From Petunia secreta (taxonomy: Eukaryota > Streptophyta > Magnoliopsida > Solanales > Solanaceae): DNA of 64,000 nt. The stretch is from positions 16,827,501 to 16,891,500 of the forward strand of contig JARKIP010000030.1 in NCBI GenBank assembly GCA_029990175.1, read 5' to 3'. Every line of letters begins with the position of its first letter. Positions within the stretch are counted from its first letter, which is position 1. The notes beneath the pieces were generated by a model. That model was not told the DNA's origin and searched no databases. It worked only from the letters and a program-made list of their open reading frames with translations. Made by a program: the position numbers and the translations under genes. Below are positions 35,401-47,667 of this stretch, piece after piece.

Positions 35401-38400
35401 AAGTGTATACATTTCAAAATTTTCTACTTTTTTAGCGACAAAGATGAGTAACATATCTAATCATAATGGTTGCCAGAGAAGTACTACGGGGGTAAATAAA
35501 AAAAAAAAAGCAAACCAGCTACCTCTATGTCATAATTTTGTAAATAACCCCATTAGATTCCATAAAATTTCATAAAGTAGCCCACATTCGCTTGTTCTTA
35601 ATTAAGGTCAGGTAAAATAAGTACTTAACTTTTAGCTCTTTATGGTGACTCGTTGCGTAGCCCATAAGGGCTATACTACGACAAGTTCAATTGATATACA
35701 CGTTGAGATCCAACGACACGAGCTTGCCGTGTTTGGTGTCAAGGTCGAAAAATTCACCGCTGCGGTGTCGCCTCTCATGGTTCTCCCCGGCTTTAAAATA
35801 GTTTATTTCGCGCAATGTGCACGGGCAATACCAGCGAATTTTCTTGAAAGTAGATACCATCCCAATCTGCAAGGTTGGAGCTTTTAATGTTGTGCATATA
35901 CAATTCAATGGAGACAATAGTTAGTTGACTACCCGACCCGAATATTACTCCTCCTGCCCAATAAATGTCTCATATCACTCCATTGTTGATATAATTCATT
36001 GCCTAACTCATTTTAATCCCGTTCTTCTTTTGATTAAAAACAACTTAATTTTTATTTACCTAATTTTTAAATGGGTGAGTTTGATATTTATTTAACATGG
36101 ATAAGTTGTGCGTATCAATCAAATTTAGATTGAAATTGCCACCTCTAATTTACATTATATAAAGTTGGAGTGAAAAGTATAATACATTGCTAGGTCTACC
36201 ACTTTTTTTGCGACAAGGAGGAGTAACATATCTGGTCATAATGGTCGCCGGATAAGAGCTACAGGGGCAATAAAGGCAAACCAGCTAACCCGATATCATA
36301 GTTTTGTAAATAACCTCATTAAATTCCATAAAATTTCATAACATGGCCCACGTTTTCTTGTTCTTAATTAAGGGCTATTAAAATAGGTATTTAACTATTA
36401 GCTCTATATGGAGACTCGTCTCGTGGCCCATAAGGACGATACCACGACAAGTTAAATTTGCATACTCGTGGAGACCTAAGGACACGAGCTACCAGTATTT
36501 GGTGCCAAGGTCGTAAAATTCACCACTGTGGTGTCGCCTCTCATTGGATGTCCCAGGTTTTAAAATAATTTTTTTCGCCACCCAAACATAGATATTTTCA
36601 TCGAGGAGAAATGTACATGGGCTACACCAGCAAATTCTTCCGGAAGTAGAGACCATCCCAATCCGCAAGGTTGGAGCTTTTAGTGTTGTGCTTATACAAT
36701 TCCTTGGAGACGATAGTTAATTAACTGCCCGACCTGATTCTTATTCCTCCTGCCCAATAGATGGCTTATTTAATTCTACTGCTGATATAATTAATTGCCT
36801 AACTCATTTTCAACCCGTTTTTTATTAAAAACATCTTTATCTTAATATACCTATTTTCTAAAAGGGTTGGTTGATTTTTATTTAACATGGATGTGTTGCG
36901 CGGATCAATCAAATTTGGACTGAAATTTTCGCCACAATAGATATTATATAAATATTGAATGAAAAGTATATACATAGCTAGGTTTACTTTTTTGGCGACA
37001 AAGAGGAGTAATATATCAGGTCATAATGGTCGCCGGTGAAAAACTATGGGGTAATAAAGGCAAACCAGCTACCCTTATGTCATAGTTTTGTAAATAACCC
37101 CATTAGATTACATAAAATTTCATTAAGTGGCCCATGTTTGCTTGTTCTTAAATAAAGTTCGGTAAAATAAGTATTTAACTTTTAGTTCTCTATGATGACT
37201 CGTCTCATGGCCCGTAAGGACGATACTGCGACAAGTTTAATTGGTATACTTATGGAGACAAAACGACACGAGCTTCCAATGTTTGGTGCCAAAGTCGTAA
37301 AATTCACCACTGTGGTGTCGTCTCTTACGGCTGTCCCATGTTTTAAAATAATATTTTCCGCCACCCAAACATAAATCTTTCCATCGAGGAGAAATGAACA
37401 TGGGCTTCACCAGCGAATTCTCTTGGAAGTAGAGACCATTCCAATCCGCAATGTTGGAGCTTTTAGTGTTGTGCTTATACAATTCCTTGGAGACGATATT
37501 TAATTGACTATCCTACCTGAATCTTACTACTCCTGCCCATTAGATGACTTATTTAATTCAACTGCTGATATAATTAATTGCTTAACTCATTTTAACCCCC
37601 TTTTTTAATTAAAAATAACTTTATCTTTATTTACCTATTTTTTAATTGGGTGGGTTGATTTTTATTTAACATTGATGTGTAGCGGGATCAATCAAATTTG
37701 GATTGAAATTTATGCCACTAATTGACGTTATATAAATTTGGAATAAAAAGTATATACATTGTTGGGTTTTACACTTTTTTGGTGATAAAGAAGTAACATA
37801 TCTGGTAATAATGGTCGCCGGAGAAAAACTACGGGGGTAACAAAGGCAAACTAGCTACCTTTATGTCATAGTTTTGTAAATAATCCCATTAAATTCCTTA
37901 AAGTCTCATAAAGTGGCCCAGGTTCGCTTGTTCTTAATTAAGGTCCGGTAAAATATGTATTTAACTTTTAGTTCTTTATGGTGACTCGTTTCGTGGCCCA
38001 TAAGGACGATACTGCAACAAGTTCAATTGGTATACTCGTGGAGACCCAACGACACGAGCTTCCAGTGTTTGGTTCCAAGGTCGTAAAATTCACCGCTGTG
38101 ATGTTGCCTCTCATGGTTGTCCCAGGTTTTAAAATAGTTTTTATCGCCACCCAAACATAGATCTTTCCATCGAGAAGAAATGTACACGGGCTACACCAGC
38201 GAATTTTCTTGTAAGTAGAGACCATCCCAATCTGCAAGGTTGGAGCTTTTACTTTTATGCTTATACAATTCAATGGAGACAATAATTAATTGACTACCCG
38301 ACCTGAATATTACTCCTCTGCCCAATAGATGTCTTATTTCAATCCACTGTTGATAAAATTAATTGCCTAACTCATTTTCAACCCATTTTTCTTTGATTAA

Positions 38401-40096
38401 AAACAACTTTATCTTTATTTACCTATTTTTTAAATAGGTGGGTTGAATGTTATTTAACGTGGATGTGTTGCGCGGATCAATCAAATTTGGACTGAAATTT
38501 CTGCCACTAATTTACGTTATATAAATTTGGAATGAAAACTATATACATTGCTAGGTTTTCCACTTTTTTTCGCGACAGATAAGTAACATATCTGGTCATA
38601 ATGGTCGCTGGAGAAAAACTATGGGGGTAAGAAAGGTAAACTAGCTACCCGATGTCATAGTTTTGATAATAATTCCATTAGATTCCATAAAGTTTCATAA
38701 AGTGGCCCATGTTCACTTGTTCTTAAGGTCTGATAAAATAAGTATTTAATTTTTAGTTCTTTATGGTGACTCGTCGCGTGACCCATAAGGACGATACTAC
38801 GACAAGTTCAATTGATATACTCGTGGAGATCCAACGACACGAGCTTTCAATGTTTGGTGTCAAGGTCATAAAATTCACTGTTGTGGTGTCGCCTCTCATT
38901 GTTGTCCCAGGTTTTAAAATAGTTTTTTTTGTCACCCAAACATAGATTCCATCGAGGGGAAGTGCACATGGTCTACACCAGTGAATTTTCTTGAAAGTAG
39001 AGATCATCCCAATCTGCAAGATTGGAGCTTTTGCTTATACAATTCCTTCGAGACAATAGTTAACTGACTACCCGGCCTGAATATTACTCTTCCTGCCCAA
39101 TAGTTGTCTTATTTCATTCCATTGTTGATATAATTAATTGTCTAACTTATTTTCAACCCTTTTTTATATTAAAAACAACTTATTCTTTATTTACCTATTT
39201 TTTAAATGAATGAGTTTGATACTTATTTAACATGGATATGTTGCGCGGATCAATCACATTTGGACTGAAATTTCCGCAACTAATTGAAATTATATAAATT
39301 TCAAATGAAAAGTATATACATTGCTAGGTTTTCAGCTTTTTTGGAGACAAAGAAGTAATATATCTGGTCTTAATGGTCGCCGGAGAAAAACTATGGAGGT
39401 AATAAAGGTAAACCAGCTACCCCAGTGTCATAGTTTTGTAAATAACCACATTAGATTCCATAAAGTTTCATTTCACTTGTTCTTAATTAAGGCCCGGTAA
39501 AATAAGTACTTAAATTTTAACTCTTTATGGTGACTCGTCGCGTAGCCCAAAAGGGCGATACTGCGACAAGTTCAATTGATATACTCGTGGAGATCCAACG
39601 ACACGAGCTTTTCGTGTATGGTGTTTAAGGTCGTAAAATTCACCGCTGTGGTGTCGCCTCTTGTTGTTGTCCCATATTTTAAAATAGTTTTTTCGCCACC
39701 CTAATATAGATCTTTCCATCGAGGGGAAATGCACATGGGCTACACCAGCGAATTTTCTTGGAAGTAGAGACCATCCTAATCTGCAAGTTTGGAGCTTTTA
39801 GTATTTTGCTTATACAATTCCTTGGAGACAATAGTTAATTGACTACTCGACCTGAATATATTCTTCCTGCCCAATAAATGTCTTATTTCATTACATTGCT
39901 GATAAAATTAATTGCCTAACTCATTTTCTACCAGTTTTCTTTTAATTAAAAACAACTTAATCTTTATTTACCTAATTTTTTAATGGGTGAGTTTGATATT
40001 TATTTAACATGGATAAATTGCGCGGATCAATCAAATTTAGATTGAAATTGCCACCACTAATTGACATTCTATAAATTTGGAATGAAAAGTGTAATA
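32411..40096. repeat. Satellite block right of the non-autonomous element
   Basis: Landmarks recur near 33268, 34051, 34841, 35642, 36411, 37193, 37979, 38763 and 39529 (766-801 bp). Units match others five steps away. 35642 and 39529 share CGTTGCGTAG/CGTCGCGTAG, and the AAGGGCTNTTAAAATAGGTA variant near 36370 recurs near 40513. A monomer with the CCATAAAATTT/ACATGGGCTATACC deletion junction lies at about 32665, as at 24755. Confidence 0.9.
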
Positions 40097-40324
40097 CTCC
40101 CTCCATTCCACTTTAGATGAACCCATTTGACTTTGCACGGAGTTTAATAAAGAGAGAAGACTTTAGAAACTTGTAGTCTAAAATAAATTATAGATATTTG
40201 TGTGGCTACAAATCATCTAGGGATGAGTAAAAGTGGATATTTCTTTCCAAAATTTAGAAAGAGGTCATTCTTTTTTAAACAGACTAAAAAGGAAATAGGT
40301 TCATCCTTTTTGAAACAGAGGGAG
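40097..40324. mobile_element. Stowaway-type MITE (228 bp)
   Basis: Termini CTCCCTCCATTCCACTT and, at the right, the complement of CTCCCTCTGTTTCAAAA, both leading into GATGAACC. TA precedes it (40095-40096) and CA follows, where satellite consensus has TA, so the right TA has probably mutated. Removal restores GTGTAATACATTGC of the satellite. There is no ORF of its own. Confidence 0.88.
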
Positions 40325-43194
40325 CACATTGCAAGGTTTACCAATTTTTTGGAGACAAAGAGGAATAACATATCTGGTCATAATGGTCGCCGGAGAAGAA
40401 CTACAAGGGCAATAAAGGCAAACCAGCTACCTCAGATGTCATAGTTTTGTAAATAACCCCATTAAATTCCATAAAATTTCATAACATGGCCCACGTTAGC
40501 TTGTTCTTAATTAAGGGCTGTTAAAATAGGTATTTCACTTTTAGCTCTTTGTGGTGACTCATCTCGTGGCCCATAAGGACGATACTGCGACAAGTTAATT
40601 TGTATACTTGTGGAGACCCAACGACACGAGCTACCAATATTCGGTGCCAAGGTCGTAAAATTCACCATTATTGTATCGCCTCTCAGTTCTGTCCCAGGTT
40701 TTAAAATAATTGTTTTCGCCACCCAAACATAGATCTTTCCATCGAGGAGAAATATAAATGGGCTACACTAGCGAATTATCTTAGAAGTAGAGACCATCAA
40801 AATCCGCAAGGTTGGAGCTTTTAGTATTGTGCCTATACAATTCCTTGGAGATGATAGCTAATTGACTACCTGACCTGATTCTTACTCCTCTTGCCCAATA
40901 GATGGCTTATTTCATTCCACTGCTGATATAATTAATTTCCTAACTCATTTTTAACCTTTTTTTTTAATTAAAAGCAACTTTATCTTAATATACCTATTTT
41001 TTAAAAGGGTGGGTTGATTTTTATTTAACATGGATGTGTTGCGCGGATCAATCAAATTTGGACTAAAATTTCCGTCACTAATTGACATTATACAAAGTAG
41101 GAATGAAAAGTATATACATTGCTAGGTTTTCACCTTTTTGGTGACAAAGAAGTAACATATCAGGTCATAATGGTCGCCGGAGAGAAACTACGGGGGTAAC
41201 AAAGGCAAACCAGCTACCCCAATGTCATAGTTTTGTAAATAACCCCATTTGATTCCATAAAGTTTCATAAAGCGGCACATATTCGCTTGTTGTTAATTAA
41301 GGTCCGGTACAATAAGTATTTATCTTTTAGCTCTTTATGGTGACTCGTCTCGCGGCCCATAAGGACGATACTGCGACAAGTTCAATTGATATACTCGTGG
41401 AGACCCAACAACACGAGCTTTCAGTGTTTGGTGTCAAGGTCGTAAAATTCACCGTTGTGGTATCTCCTCTCATTGTTGTCTCGGGTTTTAAAATAGTTTT
41501 TTTCGCTACCCAAACATAGATCTTTCCATCGAGGGGAAATGTACATAGGCTACACCAACGAATTTTTTGGAAGGTAGAAACCATCCCAATCTCCAAGGTC
41601 GGAGCTTTTAGTGTTTTGCTTATACAATTCCTTAGAGACAATAGTTAATTGACAACCCAACCTGAATATTACTCTTCCTGCCCAATAGATGTCTTATATA
41701 ATTCCATTGCTGATATAATAAATTGCCTAACTCATATTCAACTCATTTTTCTTTTGATTAAAAACAACTTAATCTTTATATACCTATTTTATAAATGGGT
41801 GGATTTGATATTTATTATACATGGATGGGTTGCATAGATCAATCAAATTTATACTGACATTGCCATTGCTAATTGACATTATATTAATTTGGAGGGAAAA
41901 GTGTATACAGTGCTAGGTTTTCTACTTTTTTTGAGATAAAGATGAGTAACATATCTAGTCATAAGGTCGCCAGAAAAGTACTACGAGGGTTAAAAAAAAA
42001 AAAAAGCAAACCAGCTACATGGATGTCATAGTTTTGTAAATAACCCCATTAGATTCCATAAATTTTCATAAAGTAGCTCACGTTCGCTTGTTCTTAATTA
42101 AGGTACGGTAAAATAAGTAATTAAATTTTAGTTCTTTATGGTGATCGTTGCGTGGCACAGTATACTCGTTGAGACCCAATGACACGAGCTTCAAATGTTT
42201 GGTATCAAGGTCGAAAAATTCACCGCTGTGGTGTCGCCTCTCATGGTTGTCCCACGTTTTACAATAGTTTTTTTTGCCACCAAAGCATAGATCTTCCCAT
42301 CGAGGGGAAATGTACATGGCTGCACCAGCGAATTTTCTTGGAAGTAGAGACCATCCCAATCTGTAAGATTTGAGTTTTTAGTGTTGTGCTTATACAATTC
42401 CTTTGAGACAATAGTTAGTCGACTATCCGACCTTAATAGTACTCTTCCTGTCCAATAGATGTCTTATTTTATTCCAGTGCTGATGTAATTAATTGCCTAA
42501 CTCATTTTCTACTCGTTTTTCTTTTGATTAAAAACAACTTAATCTTTATTTACCTATTTTTTAAATGGGTGGGTTTGATTTTTATTTAACATAGATGGGT
42601 TGCATGGATCAATCAAATTTATACTGACATTGCCACCGCTAATTGACATTATATTAATTTAGAGTGAAAAGTGTATATATTGCTAGGTTTTCTACTTTTT
42701 TGGCGACAAAGATGCGTAACATATCTAGTCACAATAGTTGCTAGAGAAGTACTACGGTGGTAAAAAAATGCAAACCAGCTACCTCGATGTCATAGTTTTA
42801 TAAATAACCCCCATTGGATTCCATAAAATTTCATAAAAATGGCCCACGTTCGCTTGTTCTTAATTAAGGTCCGGTAAAATAAGTATTTAACTTTTATTTC
42901 TTTATGGTGACTCGTCTCGTGGCCCATAAGGACGATGTTGTGATAAGTTCAATTGGTATATTCATGGAGACCTAACAACACGAGCTTCCAGTGTTTGGTG
43001 CCAAGGTCATAAAATCCACCGCTATGGTGTCGCCTCTCATGATTATCCCATATTTTAAAATTGTTTTTTTTTTTTTTGCAACCCAAACATAGATCTTTAC
43101 ATCATAGGGAAATGTTCATGAGCTACACCAACGAATATTTTTGGATGCAGAGACCATACCAATCTGCAAGGTTGGAGTTTTTGGTGTTGTACTC
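40325..43194. repeat. Satellite block, right end of the array
   Basis: Landmarks near 40552, 41337, 42142 and 42905. The unit at 42142 lacks about 30 bp after GTGATCGTTGCGTGGCAC. Several units carry A-rich runs before GCAAACCAGCTAC (about 41995, 42765), as in the unit near 35495. The array stops abruptly within GTTGGAGTTTTTGGTGTTGTACTC, where Copia sequence begins. Confidence 0.88.
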
Positions 43195-44424
43195 ATCCGA
43201 TGTATGTTCACTACGGAAAGTTCAAAGGAAAACCTACTTATCCAGATGCGACTAATTCTTTCTTGCAAATCACACAAGTCTGTCATGCATATGTCCATTC
43301 AGCCATTCCCCATTCATGTGGGGGATTGTTAGGTTTAATGGAAGAATGTGAATGGAAAATGGGTAAAAAGTGAAAAGATTCCTTTTTTTAGGGAATGGTT
43401 CCCTTTTGTAGGGAAATGCACTTTCTCCCACATTGGTAGAGGAAAAGGATTTTGTTGGGTTTAAATAGAGATTTACTTCTCTTAGCTCTTAAAAGGGTTG
43501 AGAAGAAGGGAAGCCTCGCGTTGTCATCGTCGCTCGTCTCGGCTTCGGATTCGGATTTGGATTTGGATTTGGATTTGGATTTGGTCAATTGATATGATTG
43601 ATTGACTTAAATTTTTGGACCAACAAAACTAAAATATTAATTAATTAATATTTTATCCGGGCAGCTCCGTTTGTGTAACGGGCAGCTGAAGTGAGTCAGC
43701 AACGGGCAGCTGAAGTGGTTCAGTACCCGGGCAGACGAAGCAACATCAGCAGATTAGTTCCTCCACGTTTCCCTCCACGTTTTACATTAAAGTCAGTCAT
43801 GAAGTGGTAGATTAATTCCTCCACATTAAAGTCAGTCAGTAGTGGCAGATTAATTGCTTCACATTGAAGTCAGTCATTAGTGGACAATTAAACTCTCCCA
43901 CGTTTTCTCATTAATCACCAGGTGTGTCTCTTCACCTGCCCTTGGATGTCTATATAAATTGATCATTTGTCAGACCTTGATCACGACAGACAGACGACAG
44001 ATAACATAGACTAAAGCTCTGAGATAGAGACTCCACAGAGACTCAAACTCGGACAGATAAGAGAAGTAACCTCGGACAGAGGATACACAATCTCGGGCAG
44101 AAGATAGAAACACTCGGGCAGAGAAAATCACTAACAGAAAGCATATCTCACCGCATCCCCTCCCTTTCTGCATATTAAGTGAGTCGTGTGATTTGCTCCG
44201 TTCTTTGTGTTCGCCGTGTTCTAACTGTTTGAAGTGCCGCTACGGTAGAACTGTTATCCCGTTCCATCCTGGGAGAAATTAACCCGTGAACCTTGGGCAT
44301 CGTGAGGGGGTTAGATTTCTTAAGGAGACACAAGTAACTTGTGGGCTCGGGATCGTCCTATACTAACAGATTATTTGCTGCAGGTTTTTGTATCTTCTAG
44401 TTTATTTCAAGTGCAGGTACAACA
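43195..44424 (+). mobile_element. Ty1/copia 3' end (plus strand), 5'-truncated at the satellite junction
   Basis: 43195-43326 is the last 130 bp of a Copia interior, ending in the polypurine tract ATGTGGGGGAT. 43327-44424 is a full 1098-bp LTR (TGTTAGG...TACAACA). The same internal end is found inverted at 45591-45722 in the complete copy. The rest of this element is absent, because the satellite abuts it directly. On the right it abuts a PRP19 pseudogene fragment. A TATATAAA box lies at about 43951 and a GGATTT hexamer run at about 43550-43585. Confidence 0.88.
43951..43958 (+). promoter_or_regulatory. Putative TATA box in the Copia LTR
   Basis: TATATAAA within GTCTATATAAATTG, about two thirds into the LTR. 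The same box is conserved on the minus strand in the other two LTRs (44958-44965 and 50889-50896), which supports a role in LTR promoter function. No transcript evidence is available. Confidence 0.5.
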
Positions 44425-44490
44425 ATACATCCAACTAAATAGTTATCCTCTTCACAAAACCAACCACCCTAGCATTTTGTCTTTGGATAT
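44425..44490 (+). pseudogene. PRP19: PRP19/MAC3 pseudogene, upstream fragment
   Basis: These 66 bp sit between two opposed Copia LTRs and read as YIQLNSYPLHKTN followed by HPSILSLDI. This matches the linker just before the WD40 repeats of plant PRP19, where the family has an RYTQL..HPLHKTN..GI.SxDI pattern. The reading continues after the Copia element at 51410 with HYSKDIIAT. Everything 5' of this point (U-box, coiled coil) is missing; satellite and truncated Copia lie there instead. Confidence 0.85.
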
Positions 44491-45590
44491 TGTTATTCCT
44501 GCAACCAAATAAATCAGAAAAGACAGAAGAACAGAAGTGTATTATCAGTTTGTTATGGGACGATCCCGAGCCCACAAGTTGCTTGTGTCTCTTTAAGAAA
44601 TCTAACCCCCTCACGATGCCCAAGGTCCACGGGTTAATTTCTCCCAGGATGGAACGGGTTAACAGTTCTACAGTAGCGGCACTTCAAACGGTTAGAACCC
44701 GGCGAACACAAAGAACTGAGCAAATCACACGACTCACTTAATATGCAGAAAGGGAGGGGATGCGGTGAGATATGCTTTCTGTCAGTGATTTTCTCTGCCC
44801 GAGTGTTTCTATCTTCTGCCCGAGATTGTGTATCCTCTGTCCGAGGTTACTTCTCTTATCTGTCCGAGTTTGAGTCTCTGTGGAGTCTCTATCTCAGAGC
44901 TTTAGTCTATGTTATCTGTCGTCTGTCTGTCGTGATCAAGGACTGACAAATGATCAGTTTATATAGACATCCAAGGGCAGGTGAAGAGACACACCTGGTG
45001 ATTAATGAGAAAACGTGGGAGAGTTTAATTGTCCACTAATGACTGACTTCAATGTGGAGCAATTAATCTACCACCACTGACTGACATTAATGTGGAGGAA
45101 TTAATCTACCACTTCATGACTGACTTCAATGTAAAATGTGGAGGGAAACGTGGAGGAACTAATCTGCTGATGTTGCTTCAGCTGCCCGGGTACTGAACCA
45201 CTTCAGCTGCCCGTTGCTGACTCACTTCAGCTGCCCGTTACACAAACGGTGCTGCCCGTTACACAAACGGATAAAATATTAATTAATTAATATTTTAGTT
45301 TTGTTGGTCCAAAAATTTAAGTCAATCAAATCAATTGACCAAATCCAAATCCAAATCCAAATCCGAAGCCGAAGCCGAGACGAGCGACGACGACGGCGCG
45401 AGGCTTCCCTTCTTCTCAACCCTTTTAAGAGCTAAGAGAAGTAAATCTCTATTTAAACCCAACAAAATTCTTTTCCTCTACCAATGTGGGAGAAAGTTCA
45501 TTTCCCTACAAAAGGGAACCTTTCCCTACAAAAGGGAATCTTTTCACTTTTTACCCATTTCCCATTCACATTCTTCCATTAAACCCAACA
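44491..45590 (-). repeat. 3' LTR of the Copia element
   Basis: 1100 bp, with a conserved TATA box on the minus strand (44958-44965) and a CCAAAT/CCGAAG hexamer run near 45340-45375. It carries a segment of roughly 110 bp (about 45190-45295, with CAGCTGCCCGTT repeats) that is missing from the other LTR, whose sequence jumps from GCCCGGGTA to ATATTTTAG. Confidence 0.93.
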
Positions 45591-45600
45591 ATCCCCCACA
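45591..45600 (-). other. Copia polypurine tract
   Basis: Minus-strand TGTGGGGGAT immediately precedes the 3' LTR, the usual plus-strand primer of Ty1/copia. The truncated copy has the same sequence at about 43317-43326. Confidence 0.85.
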
Positions 45601-46188
45601 TGAATGGGGAATGGCTGAATGGACATATGCATGACAGACTTGTGTGATTTGCAAGAAAGAATTAGTCGCATCTGGATAAGTAGGTTTCCCTTTGAACTTT
45701 CCGTAGTGAACATACATCGGATATACTCGATCAATCGGTAGATTTGATATCTTTGAACCGTCGAACTTTGGTGTATACCTAGACAACGTAAGTCACACAA
45801 CTAACCCTTAACCGTCTTTGGTTCTCACTGTTGTGTTCGTTTCAGCCATGAACACCGCCTGGTTTCATAAGTGCTTTAAGAATTGGCCAACAGAATTCTC
45901 CTTGAAGCGGCTTCCACTTCACACTTACATAGGTGATTTCTAAACATGTAATCCTATAGATATACACTGTTTGATAACCACAATATCAAACTTAGATAAT
46001 CATTAAAAAATGCCTCTAGCATTTTATCCTTGGTACTTGAACATTGTCTCATCACGAGAATGGACCAATCATTTAATTGATAATGTTGGACCGTCATACA
46101 CAACTTTGTATTCTCCTTGAACCTAGTTCTTGGGATCTCCAGTCTCCTAGGTAGAGTTGCCGCCGTGATGACTTGTCCTTGGCCATAG

Positions 46189-46701
46189 TCATTCAACCGC
46201 CTCTCTAGTTAGGCCTTTTGTAAGTGGATCCGCCACATTATCCCTTGATTTCACGTAATCAATGGTGATAATTCCTCTAGAGAGTAGGTCCCTAACGGTT
46301 TTATGCCTTCGTCGTATGTGACGATTCTTACCGTTATACATGACATTCCTCGCTCTTCCTATAGCCGATTGACTATCACAATGTATACAAATTGGTGTCA
46401 ACGGCTTAGGCCAAAACAGAATGTCTTCCAAAAAGTTCCGAAGCCATTCAGCTTCTTCACCGGCTTTATCTAAGGCTATGAATTCAGCTTCCATAGTAGA
46501 GCGGGCAATACATGTTTGCTTGGACGATTTCCAAGACACCGCTCCTCCACCAAGTGCGAAAATATATCCACTTGTGGACTTAGAATCAGTTGTGCCGGTG
46601 ATCCAATTGGCATCACAATATCCTTCAATGACTGCAGGATACTTGTTATAATGCAATAAGTGTATTTTAAATACCCCAAAACACGTTTCATTGCCATCCA
46701 A
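46189..46701 (-). pseudogene. Copia RNase H region (frameshifted from RT)
   Basis: The frame encodes the C-terminal RNase H domain: CDANW at the first catalytic Asp, STMEAEF with the Glu, HCDSQSA with the second Asp, and the final KSRDNVADPLTKGL typical of Ty1/copia. It is displaced from the RT frame by an indel near 46650. Stop codon at 46189. The 600 bp beyond, up to the polypurine tract, is a 3' untranslated leader to the LTR with no further coding sign. Confidence 0.9.
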
Positions 46702-47660
46702 TGGGTCTGATTGGGATTACTCGTGTATCGACTTAGTTTACTTATAGCACAAGCTATATCTGATCGAGTACAATTCATGACGTACATCAAACTTCCCAAA
46801 ACACGTGCATAATCCCGTTGCGACGTGCTTTGACCTTTGTTCTTCTTGAGAGCAAGGTTTACATCAATAGGAGTCTTTGAAATTTTAAAATCCAAATATT
46901 TAAATTTTTCAAGAACACTATTGATGTAGTGAGTTTGAGACAACGCCAGACCTTGAGGAGTTCTATGGATCTTAACACCCAGAATTAAGTCCGCAACTCC
47001 TAAGTCTTTCATATCAAATTTGCTAGTCAACATGCGTTTCGTAGCATTTATATTGGCAATGTTATTGCTCATTATCAACATGTCGTCCACATACAAGCAA
47101 ACAATGACTATAAAGTTATGAGTGTTCTTAATGTAGACACATTTGTCACACTTGTTAATTTTAAAGCCATTTGACAACATTGTATGATCAAATTTCGCAT
47201 GCCATTGTTTAGGTGCTTGTTTCAGTCCATAAAGTGACTTAACAAGTTTACACACCATCTTTTCTTTACCTGGAACCACGAACCCTTCAGGTTGTTCCAT
47301 GTAAATTTCTTCCTCTAAATCCCCGTTTAAGAACGCTGTCTTAACGTCCATTTGATGGATTTCCAGACCATACACGGCGGCTAACGCTATTAACATACGA
47401 ATGGATGTAATTCTGGTTACCGGCGAGTATGTGTCAAAGTAGTCAAGACCTTCTTGTTGTCTATATCCTTTAACAACAAGCCTTGCCTTGTACTTGTCAA
47501 TAGTGCCATCAGCTTTCATTTTCCTTTTGAAAATCCACTTAGAACCTAATGGTTTGTTTCCAGGAGGAAGATCAACCAACTCCCAAGTATGGTTGCTCAA
47601 AATAGATTCTATTTCACTATTGACTGCCTCTTTCCAAAATGGAGAGTCTGAAGAAGACAT
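46640..47660 (-). pseudogene. Copia reverse transcriptase region
   Basis: Copia-type RT: KARLVVKGYRQQEG, QMDVKTAFLNGDLEEEIYM and YGLKQAPKQWHAKF lead to CLYVDDMLI with the catalytic YVDD, then the conserved SLMYVMNCTRSDIA and W..MKRVLGYLK segments. RT motifs are intact, but the frame is cut off from integrase by indels near 47670-47800 and from RNase H near 46650. After the second shift the frame runs on out of phase to 46476. Confidence 0.92.
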
Positions 47661-47667
47661 TGCTTCT

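Noticed and set aside
7538..43194. Satellite as rDNA intergenic spacer or 5S array
   Set aside because: No rRNA gene segment, 5S box or polymerase promoter is recognised in any monomer, and the unit is interrupted only by transposons.
7538..43194. A CENP-B box-like motif in the satellite
   Set aside because: I looked for a TTCG...A..CGGG pattern at a fixed place in the monomers and saw none. Centromere identity cannot be argued from a motif.
7526..43298. Dozens of 60-110 codon ORFs on both strands through the satellite, many with similar products
   Set aside because: They recur because the monomers are homologous. They vary in length, start and frame from unit to unit and overlap antisense partners. 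Treated as repeat shadows; only the recurrent 104-codon case is kept as a finding.
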